Positions 44,368 through 53,782 of a DNA stretch of 64,000 bases are shown here, piece after piece. The first letter of the stretch is position 1, and the number at the start of each line of letters is the position of its first letter. Source of the DNA: Streptomyces dysideae (lineage in GTDB: Bacteria; Actinomycetota; Actinomycetes; Streptomycetales; Streptomycetaceae); the NCBI RefSeq assembly GCF_001514305.1, contig NZ_KQ949078.1, positions 183,097-247,096 of the forward strand, given 5' to 3'. The notes beneath the pieces were generated by a model that searched no databases, had not been told where the DNA came from, and saw nothing but the letters and a program-made list of their open reading frames with translations. Made by a program: the position numbers and the translations under genes.

Positions 44368-47300
44368 TCAGGCGCACAGGTCTTGGTACGGCGCGTCCGG
44401 GATGTACGCCGCCCACTGGGCCCGCGTCAGACCGGTGCCGGCGCGGGCGCAGACGAGGGCGGCCGCGCGGTCGGGGTCGACCGGGTGGCGCTGCGGGGCG
44501 GTGTTCGGGCCGACGGAGTACAGGGTGGTGCCGTCCGGGCTGAACGCGGCGGCGCCGATGCCGTCGCCGGGCGTGGGCAGGTCGCTGCCGAGCTGCTGCT
44601 GGGAGGCGGTGTCCCACAGGCGCAGGGTCCCGTACTCGCCACCCACGGCGAGAGTCCCGCCGTCGGGCGAGAACGCCAGCGCGGACACGGCCTCCCTCGG
44701 GTCGGCGGTGGAGGTGCCGGTCAGCACGCCCGAGCTGTGCTCCACGTCGCCGTCCCACAGGGTGACGCGGCCGGAGGTGTCCCCGACCGCGAGCCGTTCG
44801 CCGCCGGGGCTGAAGGCCAGGGCGGTGACCTCCCGGCCCTCGGCGAGCGATCGGTCGCCGGCCTTCCCGGACGGCAGGCTGAGGTACTGGTCCCCGGAGG
44901 CGAGCAGCCGTCCGTCCGGCCGTACGGCCATGATCTCGCCGAGGAGACCGGGGAGCGCGTTCTTGCGGCTCCCCGTCCCGGTGTCCCAGGCCTCCGTCAC
45001 GGGGGTGTCGCCGTTCAGGCGGGCGGCGAGGAGCGTGCGGCCGTCGGGGCCGAGCGCGACGGGGCCTGCCGGGTTGTCGAGCGTCCCCGGCATCGTGAAG
45101 GAGGTGCGGGGCCGGTGCGCCCGTACGTCCCAGACGGTGAAGCGCTGGGTGGTGGCGCCGGGGGCGGTGTCGCCGACGGCCAGGGTCCGGCCGTCCGGGC
45201 TGAAGGCGAGGAGTGGGGTCTCGTCGTAGCTGACCGTCAGGGGGTTGAGGGTGGTGCGGGCGAGGACGCTGCCGGTGGTGGTGGAGCGGAGCTCGAAGCG
45301 GTAGGCGTCGCCGAGCGGAGCGTAGCCGGAGCGATTGGGGGTACCGCCCGTGCCCGAAGGGCTACGGGGGAGGGTGGCGGTGGCGAGGGTGGTGCCGTCC
45401 GGGCTGAGCGCGGTGGCGTCGGCCTCGGTGGGCCGCCAGGCGGGGACGAGGGCGGTCGTCAGGTCGTACGTGTGGACGCGGGCGCCGTCGAGATGGCGCA
45501 GGACGTGGCCCCTGCCCGGTGCCCAGACCGGGCCGAGGGGCTGCTCGCCGTCCAGGGCGCGGCGGAAGACCACCGTGCCGCCCGTGTCGAGCCGCCAGAC
45601 CGTGAGGTCCCGGTCGTCGGTCGTGGCCAGGTACCGGCCGTCGGGGGACAGGGCCGCGTCGGTGAAGGGGGCGTCGCCCGTCTTCGGGGTGTCTGCGATC
45701 CGCCGCCCGCTCGGCACGTCCCAGACGGTGACCGCCCTGCCGTGCAGCGCCGCGAGCCGCTTGCCGTCGGGAGTGAGGTGCAACGCGCGCGTGCCGTCGT
45801 CGACGCCCGCACCGGTGCCGCAGACGTTCTTGTCCGCCTTGTCCCAGGCGCCGGGGACGCGGGTGCCGTGGGCGGTGTCCCAGACCTGGGGCGGGCCGAG
45901 GGCGGGGCAGAAGGCGGCGATCCTGCCGTCGGCGTCGAGTGCGGCGCCGGTCAGGTCGGCGGGGGTGGTCGTCTCGAAGAGGGTCTCGGCGTCGCGGGTT
46001 CGGTGCACGCGTACGAGGCCGGGGCCTTCGGGCGGGGCGGTGAGGTAGGTCCGCCCGTCCGCACCGAAGGTCATGAGGTCCGTGCCGCCCAGATCGGCGG
46101 TGACCTTACCGCCCGCGAGGTCCCAGAGCCCCTCGTTCACGCCGTCCGTGGCGGACACGACGAGGGTCCGGCTGTCCGGGCCGGCCTCGGTGACGGCCGT
46201 GTCCAGCGGCAGGCGGTACGACGCCCTGCGCCGGTGCGTGGCCACGTCCCACACGGTCACCTTCCGTCCGGCCACGCTGACCAGGGTGCGGCCGCCGTCG
46301 GTGAGGTGGCGGGCGGTCTCGTTGCTGGTGTCCGGGTCGGTGAAGGCGTCCCGCTCCGGCTGCGCGAGCGCGCCCAGCAGCGCCGAACGGGACTCCGTCA
46401 GCGGGGCGATCCGCCACGCCGCGACGCCCAGCAGGGCGGCCGTACGGGGGTCGGTGGAACGCAGGCTCCCGGCGACGGAGGCGATCCGCCGGGCGGCGGC
46501 CTTGGCGGCCTCGCGGTCACCGGCACGGTTCTGCTGCCAGGCGACCAGACCGGCGGCGAGGGCGAGGACGAGGAGGGCGGCGAGGGTGCTGGTGAGGACG
46601 CGGGTGCGGTGCGCTGCGCGGGCTTGGGCGTGGTGTTCGTTGGCGCGGGCTGTCAGGGAGGCGGTTAGGAAGGTGCGTTCGGGGTGGGTCAGGTCGTCGG
46701 GGGTGGGGGTGGGGGTGGGGTCGTTGTGGGGCGGCTCGGGGTGAGTGGGGACGTCGTAGGTGGGGTCGTCGGGGGTGGGGTATGGGTGCTCGGCGGTTCC
46801 CGGGCGGGGCTGGCCGGTCAGCGCCCGGCTGGCCACGTGTCGCGCGCGTGTCAGTGTGTCCGCCGCTCGCTCGGAGCCCTGCCCCGCGCTCGTCAGCGTG
46901 TCCGCCGCTCGCTCGGAGCCCTGCCCCGCGCTCGTCAGCGTGTCCGCCGCTCGCTCGGAGCCCTGCCCCGCGCTCGTCAGCGTGTCCGCCGCTCGCTCGG
47001 AGCCCTGCCCCGCGCTCGTCAGCGTGTCCGCCGCTCGCTCGGAGCCCTGCCCCGCGCTCGTCAACATGTCCTGCACCCGCTGGGAGCCCTGTCGCGCACG
47101 CGTCCGTATGTCCACCGCTCGCCCGGAGCTCTGCCCCGCGCTCTCCTCCCCGGCAGGCCCCCCGAACAGCTCCTCCGCCCGGGCCAGTCGTGTCCCCCGG
47201 TACAGCGCCCCCGGATCGTGGCCCAGTTCCTCCCACGTACGCGCCGCCTCGGCCAGGCGGCGTTGTTCGCGGAGGCGTTCGCGGTTCTGGTCGATCCAGG

Positions 47301-48576
47301 TGGCGAGGCGGGGCCAGCCGGTGATCAGGGCCTCGTGGGCGAGTTCCACGGTGCCCTCGTCGAGGGTGATCAGGCGGGCGGCGGCGAGGTGTTCGACGAC
47401 CATGGCGTCGGACGGGGCCCGCTCCAGTTCGGCGCGGTCGGCGGGGCGGCGGGTGTCGGCGGTGCCGTCGCCGGGGGCGATGAGGCGCAGGAGGATGCGG
47501 CGGGCGGTGCGGGTGCGGGCGGGGGACAGGGCGGCGTAGGCCTGTTCGGCGGTGGCGGCGACGGCGCCGCTCACGCCGCCCGCCTCCTCGTAGGCGGCCA
47601 GGGTCAGGGTGCGGCCCCGGCGGCGGCGCCAGGTTTCCAGCAGGGCGTGCGAGAGCATCGGGAGGGCGCCGGGGCGGTCGGTGACCTCGTCGACGATGCG
47701 GGCGGTCAGGGCGCGTTCGACGTTCAGGCCGGCGGCGGTCGCCGGACCGGTGACCACCTCGCGCAGTTCGTCCCGGCCGAGCGGGCCGACCAGCAGGTTG
47801 GCGCGGCTGACGGCGTCGGCGAGATCGCGGCGGGCGGCGCAGTGGCCGTAGAAGTCGCCGCGGACGGCGATCACGACCCGCAGCCGGCTGCCCGGTTCGA
47901 GGGCTGACAGCAGCAGGTCGAGGAAGCGGTCGCGTTCCGCGCGGTCGCGGCACAGGGTGAACAGTTCCTCGAACTGGTCGACGATCACCCAGGTGTCGAG
48001 CTCGCCGTCCTGTGCGGTGAGGGCCTTCGCGTGGGTGTGCGCGGGCCGTTCGCCGGGTGTCAGGACGCGGATGACGGCGGGCCGCCCGGCGCCGGAGGCC
48101 GCCCGCAGCGCCGGGATCAGGCCGGCCCGCAGCAGCGAGGACTTGCCACTGCCGGACGGTCCGAACACCGCCGCCAGCCGGTGCCGGCGCAGCAGGTCCC
48201 GCAGCTCCCCGACCAGTTGGTCCCGGCCGAAGAACAGCTCGCTGTCGTGCGGCTCGAAACGGGCGAGACCCCGGTACGGCGGGTCGGCGTCCTGCTCCGC
48301 GGCGGCCTCGCGCACCGCCCGGTCGGCCTCGCGCCAGCGCTCCTCCCACTCGCCGGGATCGGCGTCCAGGGCCTGGGCGTACGCCCGTACGACCGCCTGC
48401 GACGGCAGTTGCTCGCCTGCCGCCGCCTGGGACAGGGCCGTGGTGGAGTAGCCCGCCCGGCGGGCCATCTCGCGGTAGGTGGGACGGCCGGCCTTCTCGC
48501 GCAGAGTCCGCAGGTCGTGCGCGAGCCGCTGGACGGGACCGGCCTGCGGGTCCACCGGCTTCTCGCGTCGTCCCAC
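44368..48576 (-). CDS. XRE-NTPase-WD40 giant protein with 14-residue repeats (nSTAND1-type)
   Basis: From GTG 48576 the protein has 1402 residues. Order: XRE-type HTH (about 33-73, TYREMARRAGYSTTALSQAA), STAND NTPase with Walker A GPSGSGKSS (139-147) and Walker B WVIVDQFEEL (196-205), a helical region, tandem repeats (about 477-574), one membrane helix (about 656-680, LAALLVLALAAGLVAWQQ), then a WD40 beta-propeller to the end (for example VTLWDGDVEHSSGVL, LRLWDTASQQQLGSD). Streptomyces holds many such proteins, of uncertain role: signalling and phage defence have both been proposed. Seven 42-bp repeats, five almost identical, encode DTLTSAGQGSERAA units and lie between NTPase and membrane helix. 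Confidence 0.9.
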   Translation of the reverse strand: MGRREKPVDPQAGPVQRLAHDLRTLREKAGRPTYREMARRAGYSTTALSQAAAGEQLPSQAVVRAYAQALDADPGEWEERWREADRAVREAAAEQDADPPYRGLARFEPHDSELFFGRDQLVGELRDLLRRHRLAAVFGPSGSGKSSLLRAGLIPALRAASGAGRPAVIRVLTPGERPAHTHAKALTAQDGELDTWVIVDQFEELFTLCRDRAERDRFLDLLLSALEPGSRLRVVIAVRGDFYGHCAARRDLADAVSRANLLVGPLGRDELREVVTGPATAAGLNVERALTARIVDEVTDRPGALPMLSHALLETWRRRRGRTLTLAAYEEAGGVSGAVAATAEQAYAALSPARTRTARRILLRLIAPGDGTADTRRPADRAELERAPSDAMVVEHLAAARLITLDEGTVELAHEALITGWPRLATWIDQNRERLREQRRLAEAARTWEELGHDPGALYRGTRLARAEELFGGPAGEESAGQSSGRAVDIRTRARQGSQRVQDMLTSAGQGSERAADTLTSAGQGSERAADTLTSAGQGSERAADTLTSAGQGSERAADTLTSAGQGSERAADTLTRARHVASRALTGQPRPGTAEHPYPTPDDPTYDVPTHPEPPHNDPTPTPTPDDLTHPERTFLTASLTARANEHHAQARAAHRTRVLTSTLAALLVLALAAGLVAWQQNRAGDREAAKAAARRIASVAGSLRSTDPRTAALLGVAAWRIAPLTESRSALLGALAQPERDAFTDPDTSNETARHLTDGGRTLVSVAGRKVTVWDVATHRRRASYRLPLDTAVTEAGPDSRTLVVSATDGVNEGLWDLAGGKVTADLGGTDLMTFGADGRTYLTAPPEGPGLVRVHRTRDAETLFETTTPADLTGAALDADGRIAAFCPALGPPQVWDTAHGTRVPGAWDKADKNVCGTGAGVDDGTRALHLTPDGKRLAALHGRAVTVWDVPSGRRIADTPKTGDAPFTDAALSPDGRYLATTDDRDLTVWRLDTGGTVVFRRALDGEQPLGPVWAPGRGHVLRHLDGARVHTYDLTTALVPAWRPTEADATALSPDGTTLATATLPRSPSGTGGTPNRSGYAPLGDAYRFELRSTTTGSVLARTTLNPLTVSYDETPLLAFSPDGRTLAVGDTAPGATTQRFTVWDVRAHRPRTSFTMPGTLDNPAGPVALGPDGRTLLAARLNGDTPVTEAWDTGTGSRKNALPGLLGEIMAVRPDGRLLASGDQYLSLPSGKAGDRSLAEGREVTALAFSPGGERLAVGDTSGRVTLWDGDVEHSSGVLTGTSTADPREAVSALAFSPDGGTLAVGGEYGTLRLWDTASQQQLGSDLPTPGDGIGAAAFSPDGTTLYSVGPNTAPQRHPVDPDRAAALVCARAGTGLTRAQWAAYIPDAPYQDLCA
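46856..47149 (-). repeat. 42-bp tandem repeat array inside the NTPase-WD40 gene
   Basis: Units start at 46856, 46898, 46940, 46982 and 47024. The first four are identical; the fifth differs at its end (CAAC for CAGC). Two diverged units follow at 47066 and 47108. The period of 14 codons keeps the frame, so unit number can change without a frameshift. Confidence 0.95.
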
Positions 48577-48849
48577 CTGACATGCCTTTCAAACCTCAAG
48601 TAAACGCTTCAAGTGAACATCTGCACGGGCAAGCTTCGCTTTCGCCCCATCCTGCGGCCATCCCCCCAGGCTTGTCCGTCTCGGAAATCACACCGGCGGC
48701 GGTCCGCCTCGCAGCCCGCCCGCCTCACCGGCGCTCGGCCTTTCGGCCGACCGCCCGCTTCCTGGGGCCGCGAACGGTGGCCGTTCGGCCGAGGTGACCG
48801 CCCCCGTCCCGGCGCGAGATTGGATCTCCCCTGCCCCAGGAGGGCGTTC

Positions 48850-49210
48850 ATGCCACCCGGGTCTCTCTCCACCGTCGCCGGAGTCCGACCCGCCGGTCCC
48901 GCTGCCGTCCCCGTTCTCCAGGACCCCGCACCGGTCGCCCCGGTTCCCCGCATCGGCTGGGACGCGCTGTTCTGGCTCGGGTGCGCGGTGTTCGCGCTGC
49001 TGCTGGCCCTGGTCACGACCCTCACCCGCACCGCGTCTGGGGCAGTAGCGCGGCCGTCGGTCACGCCGTCGCCGCGGTCCTCGCCCACCGGGCGCCGCGC
49101 CCCTGGCGCCGGGCCGGCGGGATCGCCGCGCTGCTCGGCTCCGTCGTCGCCCCGCTGATGCTGCCGGGAGCCATGGGCGCCGCCCAGGAGGACGACGCCG
49201 GTGGTGGTGG
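48850..49210 (+). pseudogene. Membrane glycosyltransferase-like N-terminus, frameshifted
   Basis: ATG 48850 begins a frame with PRIGWDALFWLGCAVFALLL then ALVTTLTR. Near 49030 the sequence continues in another frame as VGHAVAAVLAHRAPRPWRRA, GGIAALLGSVVAPLMLPGA. Together they resemble the first helices of GT87-type streptomycete mannosyltransferase-like proteins; the rest of the protein is missing. The family name is tentative. Confidence 0.45.
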
Positions 49211-49507
49211 CGGGAGTTGGGGGCTCGGGGCCGTAGGCGACAGGTGTGCGAGGGGGCGCGTTCGCGGGAGGCCTCGGAAAGCGGGACCTGGTCGGCCGTC
49301 CCCGGGGCGACCGGGGCCATCGAACTCCGGGGCGATGAAGGCGACGGTGGGGGCGTCGGCGGTGAGTCGGCGGTGAGGTGTGGCGCGGGCTGCGCAGCAT
49401 CCGTGTCGTCCAGGTGGGGAGTTGTCCACAGGGTCTGACGCTTGTCGGTCGCCGGAGGTACGGTCGGCACGAGTTGATGTTCGTCGGGTGCGGGGGAGGC
49501 GGTCGGT

Positions 49508-50932
49508 TTGACCGAGGTCGGTGTGGAGGCGGTTGTGGCGGCGGAGGCTCGTCGGCTGCCCCGGGTGAGCGGCTTCGCCGAGTGGCCCGGCGGAGGAACG
49601 CCCAAGGAGGAGGGCAAGAGCCTGCGCAAGCGTGTCCCGCGCAGCGCACACGCGCTCCTCGATCTGGACGCCTCCCGTCCCGACGCGGTCGCCGCGGTCG
49701 AGGAGTCCAACCGGGGCCGGATCCCCGAGCTCACACCGATCCGGGTCGGCCGGATGGCGGCGACGCCGTTCGCGTTCCTGCGCGGCTCGGCGGGCCTCAT
49801 GGCGTACGACCTGGCCCGCACCCCCATGACCCGGATGCGCGCCCAGATCTGCGGCGACGCCCACGCGGGGAACTTCGGCCTGTACGGCGACGCGCGCGGC
49901 GGCCTGGTCATCGACCTGAACGACTTCGACGAGACGCTGCACGGCCCCTGGGAGTGGGACCTCAAGCGGCTCGCCGCCTCCCTGGTGCTCGCGGGCCGGG
50001 AGGCGGGCGCCGACGAGGACACGTGCCGCAGGGCGGCGCACGACGCGGTGGGCGCCTACCGCCGTACGATGCGCCTGCTCGCCAAGCTCCCGGTGCTGGA
50101 CGCGTGGAACGCCATCGCGGACGAGGAACTCGTCTCCCACACCGACGCCCACGACCTGCTCGGCACACTGGAGCGGGTTCAGGAGAAGGCGCGGGCCAAC
50201 ACCAGCGGACGGTTCGCGGCGAAGTCGACGGAGCCCACCGAGGACGGCGGCCGCCGGTTCGTGGACGCCCCGCCGGTGCTGCGGCGCGTGCCGGACACGG
50301 AGGCGGCGGCGGTGGCGACGGCCCTGGAGAGCTACGTCACGACGCTCTCCGAGGACCGCCTCCCGCTGCTGGCCCGCCACGCGGTGCACGACGTGGCGTT
50401 CCGCATCGTCGGCACGGGCAGCGTGGGCGCCCGGTCGTATGTGGTCCTGCTGCTGGACCATCGCGGCGAGTCCCTGGTCCTCCAGGTCAAGGAGGCCCGC
50501 CCCTCGACGCTGGTCCCGCACTTGCTGACGGCCGGTTTCGAGGCGCCGGCCGCGGAGCACGAGGGCCGCCGGGTGGTGCTCGGGCAGAAGCGGATGCAGG
50601 TGGTCAGCGACATCCTGCTGGGCTGGACGACGGTCGACGGACGCCCTTTCCAGGTACGCCAGTTCCGCAACCGCAAGGGCAGTGTCGACCCGGTCGCCCT
50701 GGCCGCCGACCAGATGGACGACTACGCCCGGATGACCGGCGCCCTGCTGGCCCGCGCCCACTCCCACAGCGCCGACCCGCGCCTGATCGCCGGCTACTGC
50801 GGCAAGAGCGAGGAACTGGACGAGGCGACGGCCACGTTCGCCGTCGCCTACGCCGACCGCACCGAGGCGGACCATGCGGCGCTGCTGGCCGCGGTGCGGG
50901 CGGGGCGGATCGCGGCCGAGGTGGGAGTGTGA
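49508..50932 (+). CDS. DUF2252 family protein
   Basis: TTG 49508, four bases after GGAGG, gives 474 residues. The family core is complete: RSAHALLDLDASRPDAVAAV, PFAFLRGSAGLMAYDLARTP, ICGDAHAGNFGLYGDARGG, VIDLNDFDETLHGPWEWDLK, and the C-terminal QMDDYARMTGALLARAHSHS. GDAHAGNFG and DFDE resemble the catalytic loop and metal Asp of kinase-like (aminoglycoside phosphotransferase-fold) proteins, so a phosphotransferase role is possible but untested. It stands alone, with degraded DNA on either side. Confidence 0.9.
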   Translation: MTEVGVEAVVAAEARRLPRVSGFAEWPGGGTPKEEGKSLRKRVPRSAHALLDLDASRPDAVAAVEESNRGRIPELTPIRVGRMAATPFAFLRGSAGLMAYDLARTPMTRMRAQICGDAHAGNFGLYGDARGGLVIDLNDFDETLHGPWEWDLKRLAASLVLAGREAGADEDTCRRAAHDAVGAYRRTMRLLAKLPVLDAWNAIADEELVSHTDAHDLLGTLERVQEKARANTSGRFAAKSTEPTEDGGRRFVDAPPVLRRVPDTEAAAVATALESYVTTLSEDRLPLLARHAVHDVAFRIVGTGSVGARSYVVLLLDHRGESLVLQVKEARPSTLVPHLLTAGFEAPAAEHEGRRVVLGQKRMQVVSDILLGWTTVDGRPFQVRQFRNRKGSVDPVALAADQMDDYARMTGALLARAHSHSADPRLIAGYCGKSEELDEATATFAVAYADRTEADHAALLAAVRAGRIAAEVGV

Positions 50933-50973
50933 GCCGGTGCTCAGGGGATCGGGCCGCTCGCGGGGAGAGCCGC

Positions 50974-51250
50974 GTGAAGTACGTCGACCTCGACGGGCGC
51001 TCCGGTGAGGTGACCGGGATCATCGACCCGGGCCCCTACCTGGCGCGACTCCCGGAAACTGGCGGACCGACTGCCGCCCGGGGCACGGGCGTTCGCCACC
51101 GACCCGGCCACTGCGCCCTCTCCGGCAGACGGTGCGTGAAGGATCTCAGGCCGCGTGAGGTCCGCCGCACCGAAACTGCCGCCGCACCCCGACGGCTGCA
51201 CCCACGAGATCGCGTGCCGCCTGGGCACGCTCGTGGTGGCCTGCCGGGAT
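50974..51250 (+). pseudogene. Remnant of a small streptomycete gene with frameshift
   Basis: GTG 50974, after GGGGAGAGC, starts a frame KYVDLDGRSGEVTGIIDPGP YLARLPE; an extra base near 51055 then shifts it, and the +1 frame continues LADRLPPGARAFATDP. Later pieces (CVKDLR, PHPDGCTHEIACRLGTLVVA) are in other frames with internal loss. The family is not identified. The stretch 51251-51379 holds a palindromic element and the promoter of the next gene. Confidence 0.5.
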
Positions 51251-51264
51251 CTGGCGGCGAGAGG

Positions 51265-51304
51265 GTCCCCCCTGCACGAGCGAAGCCGAGAGCTTGGGGG
51301 AGGG
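51265..51304. repeat. Palindromic interspersed element, copy 1
   Basis: CCCCCC, then GAGCGAAGCCGAGAG, then GGGGG form an imperfect palindrome. The core is the reverse complement of CTCTCGGCTTCGCTC found inside the PaaH-like gene at 58713-58727. The same kind of element is scattered through Streptomyces genomes. Confidence 0.6.
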
Positions 51305-51379
51305 TGGAGGCCGACTGTCCGGAGGGCCGGTCGGGGTGAGCCCGCGAGGCCCCGTTCGGCCGTGGCCTACGCTGGGCGG

Positions 51380-52225
51380 GTGACGAGCCCGGAAGCTGAG
51401 CATGACGGGGGTGTCGCCGGTGAGGCGCCGGTGACGCCCGAGGACGGTGCGCCCCGGCCCGAGGAGCGGCTGGAGCGGGCCGTGCGGGCCGCCGAGCAGG
51501 CGCTGATCGAGTACGAGATCGCGGTGGAGACCTTCCGTATCGAGGTCGAGAACTTCTCCCGTCTGCACCACCAGAAGCTCGGCCCGATGTACACCCGCCT
51601 CGACGAGCTGGACGCCCAGATCGCCGAGGCCACGGCCGCCCGCACCGGCGACCCCGAGGACATCCGCAGGGCGGACGAGGCGCGCGCCCGGGTCATGCCG
51701 ATGCCGGGCGTCGAGGAGCTGTTCCACGGCTGGATGGACGGCGACGGCCTGTTCGAGGACGCCGCGGCGATGCTCACGGAGCAGCCGGTCCGGCCCCCGC
51801 AGCGGGTGCGTCCCAGCGACGGGGCCCGCAAGCTCTACCGCGAGCTGGTCCGCAAGGCCCACCCCGACCTGGCGCAGGACGAGAACGAACGCGGCCGGCG
51901 CGAGGAGTTCATCACCCGCGTCAACGCCGCCTACGCCCGTGGCGACGAGCCGCTGCTGCGGGAGCTCGCCGCGGAGTGGGCCGCCGGTCCCGTCCCCAAG
52001 GAGCAGGCGCCGAGCCCGGCCGAGGAGCTCTACGCCCGCCTCGAATGGCTCGCCCGGCGCAAGGAGATGCTCACCCTGGTCGCCAAGGATCTGGAGGAGG
52101 GCGCGATCGGCGGGATGCTCCGGCTGGCCCCGGACGACCCCGACCGTCTCCTCGACGAGATCGCCGAACAGCTCCTGGCCCAGGTCGCCGAACGCGAGCG
52201 GCAACTGGCGGCACTGCTCGGCTGA
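51380..52225 (+). CDS. J-domain-like protein
   Basis: GTG 51380 starts a 281-residue protein. A -10-like TACGCT lies 7 bases upstream and there is no ribosome site, so the mRNA is probably leaderless. The first 150 residues are helical and very acidic (EERLERAVRAAEQALIEYEI, ETFRIEVENFSRLHHQKLGP). Residues about 145-200 look like a J domain: ARKLYRELVRKAHPDLAQDE with an HPD motif, then EEFITRVNAAYARGDEPLLR. The rest is coiled-coil-like. A co-chaperone partnership with DnaK is suggested by HPD but not shown. It has the same orientation as the rhodanese gene 56 bases downstream. Confidence 0.85.
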   Translation: MTSPEAEHDGGVAGEAPVTPEDGAPRPEERLERAVRAAEQALIEYEIAVETFRIEVENFSRLHHQKLGPMYTRLDELDAQIAEATAARTGDPEDIRRADEARARVMPMPGVEELFHGWMDGDGLFEDAAAMLTEQPVRPPQRVRPSDGARKLYRELVRKAHPDLAQDENERGRREEFITRVNAAYARGDEPLLRELAAEWAAGPVPKEQAPSPAEELYARLEWLARRKEMLTLVAKDLEEGAIGGMLRLAPDDPDRLLDEIAEQLLAQVAERERQLAALLG

Positions 52226-52281
52226 CCCCGTGGCACCGGTGGCCGGAGGTGTCCGTCCGCCCGTCGGGTAGCGTCGGACGT

Positions 52282-52629
52282 ATGCATTTCGGAGCTGGTG
52301 TGCCCACGGTCGAGGTCACGGACCTCAAGGACGACGACTTCCTGCTGGACGTCCGCGAGGACGACGAGTGGCAGGCGGGTCACGCCGAAGGGGCACTGCA
52401 CATCCCCATCAGCGAGTTCGTGGCCCGGTACGGCGAGCTGACCGAGGCCGCCCCGCAGGACGGCCGGGTCCATGTGATCTGCCGCTCCGGCGGGCGTTCG
52501 GCCCAGGTCGCGATGTACCTGGCCCAGCAGGGCGTCGACGCCGTGAACGTCGACGGCGGCATGCAGGTGTGGGCGGCGGTGGGCCGTCCCGTGGTGACGG
52601 ACGACGGCCGGCCGGGCTTCGTCCTCTGA
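52282..52629 (+). CDS. Rhodanese-domain protein
   Basis: ATG 52282 gives 115 residues, a single rhodanese domain. DDFLLDVREDDEWQAGHAEG holds the substrate-site Asp and Arg, and VHVICRSGGRSAQVAMYLAQ holds the active-site Cys in the six-residue loop CRSGGR. A -10-like TAGCGT lies 8 bases upstream with no ribosome site, so the mRNA may be leaderless. Such single-domain rhodaneses carry persulfide sulfur or bind other partners. Its end faces the convergent acyl-CoA dehydrogenase gene 19 bases away. Confidence 0.92.
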   Translation: MHFGAGVPTVEVTDLKDDDFLLDVREDDEWQAGHAEGALHIPISEFVARYGELTEAAPQDGRVHVICRSGGRSAQVAMYLAQQGVDAVNVDGGMQVWAAVGRPVVTDDGRPGFVL

Positions 52630-52648
52630 GATCTCACGCCGGGGGATG

Positions 52649-53782
52649 TCAGCCCAGCGGATGCGCGGCGAGCAGATCCCCCAGCGCCTCCTCGTGTGCC
52701 GCCGCCGGGCCGAGCGCCAGCTCGAGGTGCTTGGCCCAGGCGTGGTACCGGTGCAGCGGACAGTCGACGTCGGCGCCGAACCCGCCGTGCAGATGCTGTG
52801 CCGTCTGCACGATCCGCCGTACCCCCTCCGAGGCCCAGATCTTCGCCACGGCCACGTCCCCCGACGCGGGCAGCGCGCCCGGCGCCCCCGCGGCGATCCG
52901 CCACGCGGCCTGCCACATCGTGGCCTCCATCGCGCGCAGGTCGACATACCGGTCGGCGGCCTGCACGGCGACGGCCTGGAAGGTGGCGATCGGATGTCCG
53001 AACTGCTCCCGTTTGCTCGCGTACTCGCTGGTCATCCCCAGCACCCGCTCGCCCAGCCCGAGCGCCAGCGCACACGTCCCGGTGGCCAGCAGCTCCCGCA
53101 GCCACTCCCACGCGCCCTCGGCATCGATCACGTACCGCGCCTCGATCCGCGCCGACTCCAGCCGCAGCTCACCGAGCCGCTCCCCGCTGGTGGCGTACTG
53201 CTCGGCGAGCCCGGCCCCGGCCTGCCCGCGCGGCACCAGCGCGAGCACGGTCCGGTCGGCGGCGGTACGGGCGGGCACGACGACGAGATCGGCGTCGTAC
53301 GCCCAGGGCACCGCCGTCTGCACCCCGTCCAGGATCCAGACGTCACCATCCTGCCGGGCCGTCACCGCGAGCTCGGCCGGGTCGTGGCCGGTGCGGCCGT
53401 GCGCGGCGACGGTCAGGACGACCTCCCCGCGTCCCGCCCGCGCGAGCAGCTCGGCCGTCAGCTCCGGGCCGCCGTAGGCCTGCACGGCCGCCACCGCCGC
53501 GCAGCTCTCCAGCAGCGGCACCCGCGCCAGCACCTTCGCCGACTCACGCAGCACCAGGCACAGCGCGACGGCGTCCAGGCCGGCGCCGCCGTACTGCTCG
53601 GCCAGCAGCAGGCTCAGCAGGTCCGCGTCCGCGAGCCGGCCCCACAGTGCGCGGTCGAAGTCCTCGGCGACGGCGCCCGGCACCAGCGCGGGAGAGGGCA
53701 CCGCGTCCGGCGCGACCGCGGCGAACACCCCCCGCGCCGCCTCGGCCGCCGCCTGCTGCTCCTCGGTGAAGGTGAAGTCCAC
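52649..53782 (-). CDS. Acyl-CoA dehydrogenase
   Basis: GTG 53782 with AGGGA upstream gives 377 residues. The family plan is clear: MDFTFTEEQQAAAEAARGVF, then LAEQYGGAGLDAVALCLVLR, the beta-barrel and FAD contacts (ILDGVQTAVPWAYDADLVVV), and the C-terminal helices with SKREQFGHPIATFQAVAVQA and QHLHGGFGADVDCPLHRYHA. The usual catalytic Glu near the C-terminus is not at a typical EGT position here; the sequence HGGFG ADVD is like heteromeric FadE pairs that act on sterol side chains. It is a single gene and no partner FadE is adjacent. Confidence 0.87.
   Translation of the reverse strand: MDFTFTEEQQAAAEAARGVFAAVAPDAVPSPALVPGAVAEDFDRALWGRLADADLLSLLLAEQYGGAGLDAVALCLVLRESAKVLARVPLLESCAAVAAVQAYGGPELTAELLARAGRGEVVLTVAAHGRTGHDPAELAVTARQDGDVWILDGVQTAVPWAYDADLVVVPARTAADRTVLALVPRGQAGAGLAEQYATSGERLGELRLESARIEARYVIDAEGAWEWLRELLATGTCALALGLGERVLGMTSEYASKREQFGHPIATFQAVAVQAADRYVDLRAMEATMWQAAWRIAAGAPGALPASGDVAVAKIWASEGVRRIVQTAQHLHGGFGADVDCPLHRYHAWAKHLELALGPAAAHEEALGDLLAAHPLG

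Noticed and set aside
46856..47149. CRISPR-like array
   Set aside because: Units are contiguous without spacers and lie in frame within a coding gene, so they are a coding tandem repeat.
46684..47907. A long plus-strand frame across the repeats of the NTPase-WD40 gene
   Set aside because: It is the antisense of a well-supported gene; high GC gives long frames on both strands, and the product has no recognisable domain.
52627..52636. TGAGATCTCA palindrome after the rhodanese gene as terminator
   Set aside because: The perfect 10-base palindrome has no loop and cannot form a stable hairpin; probably chance.
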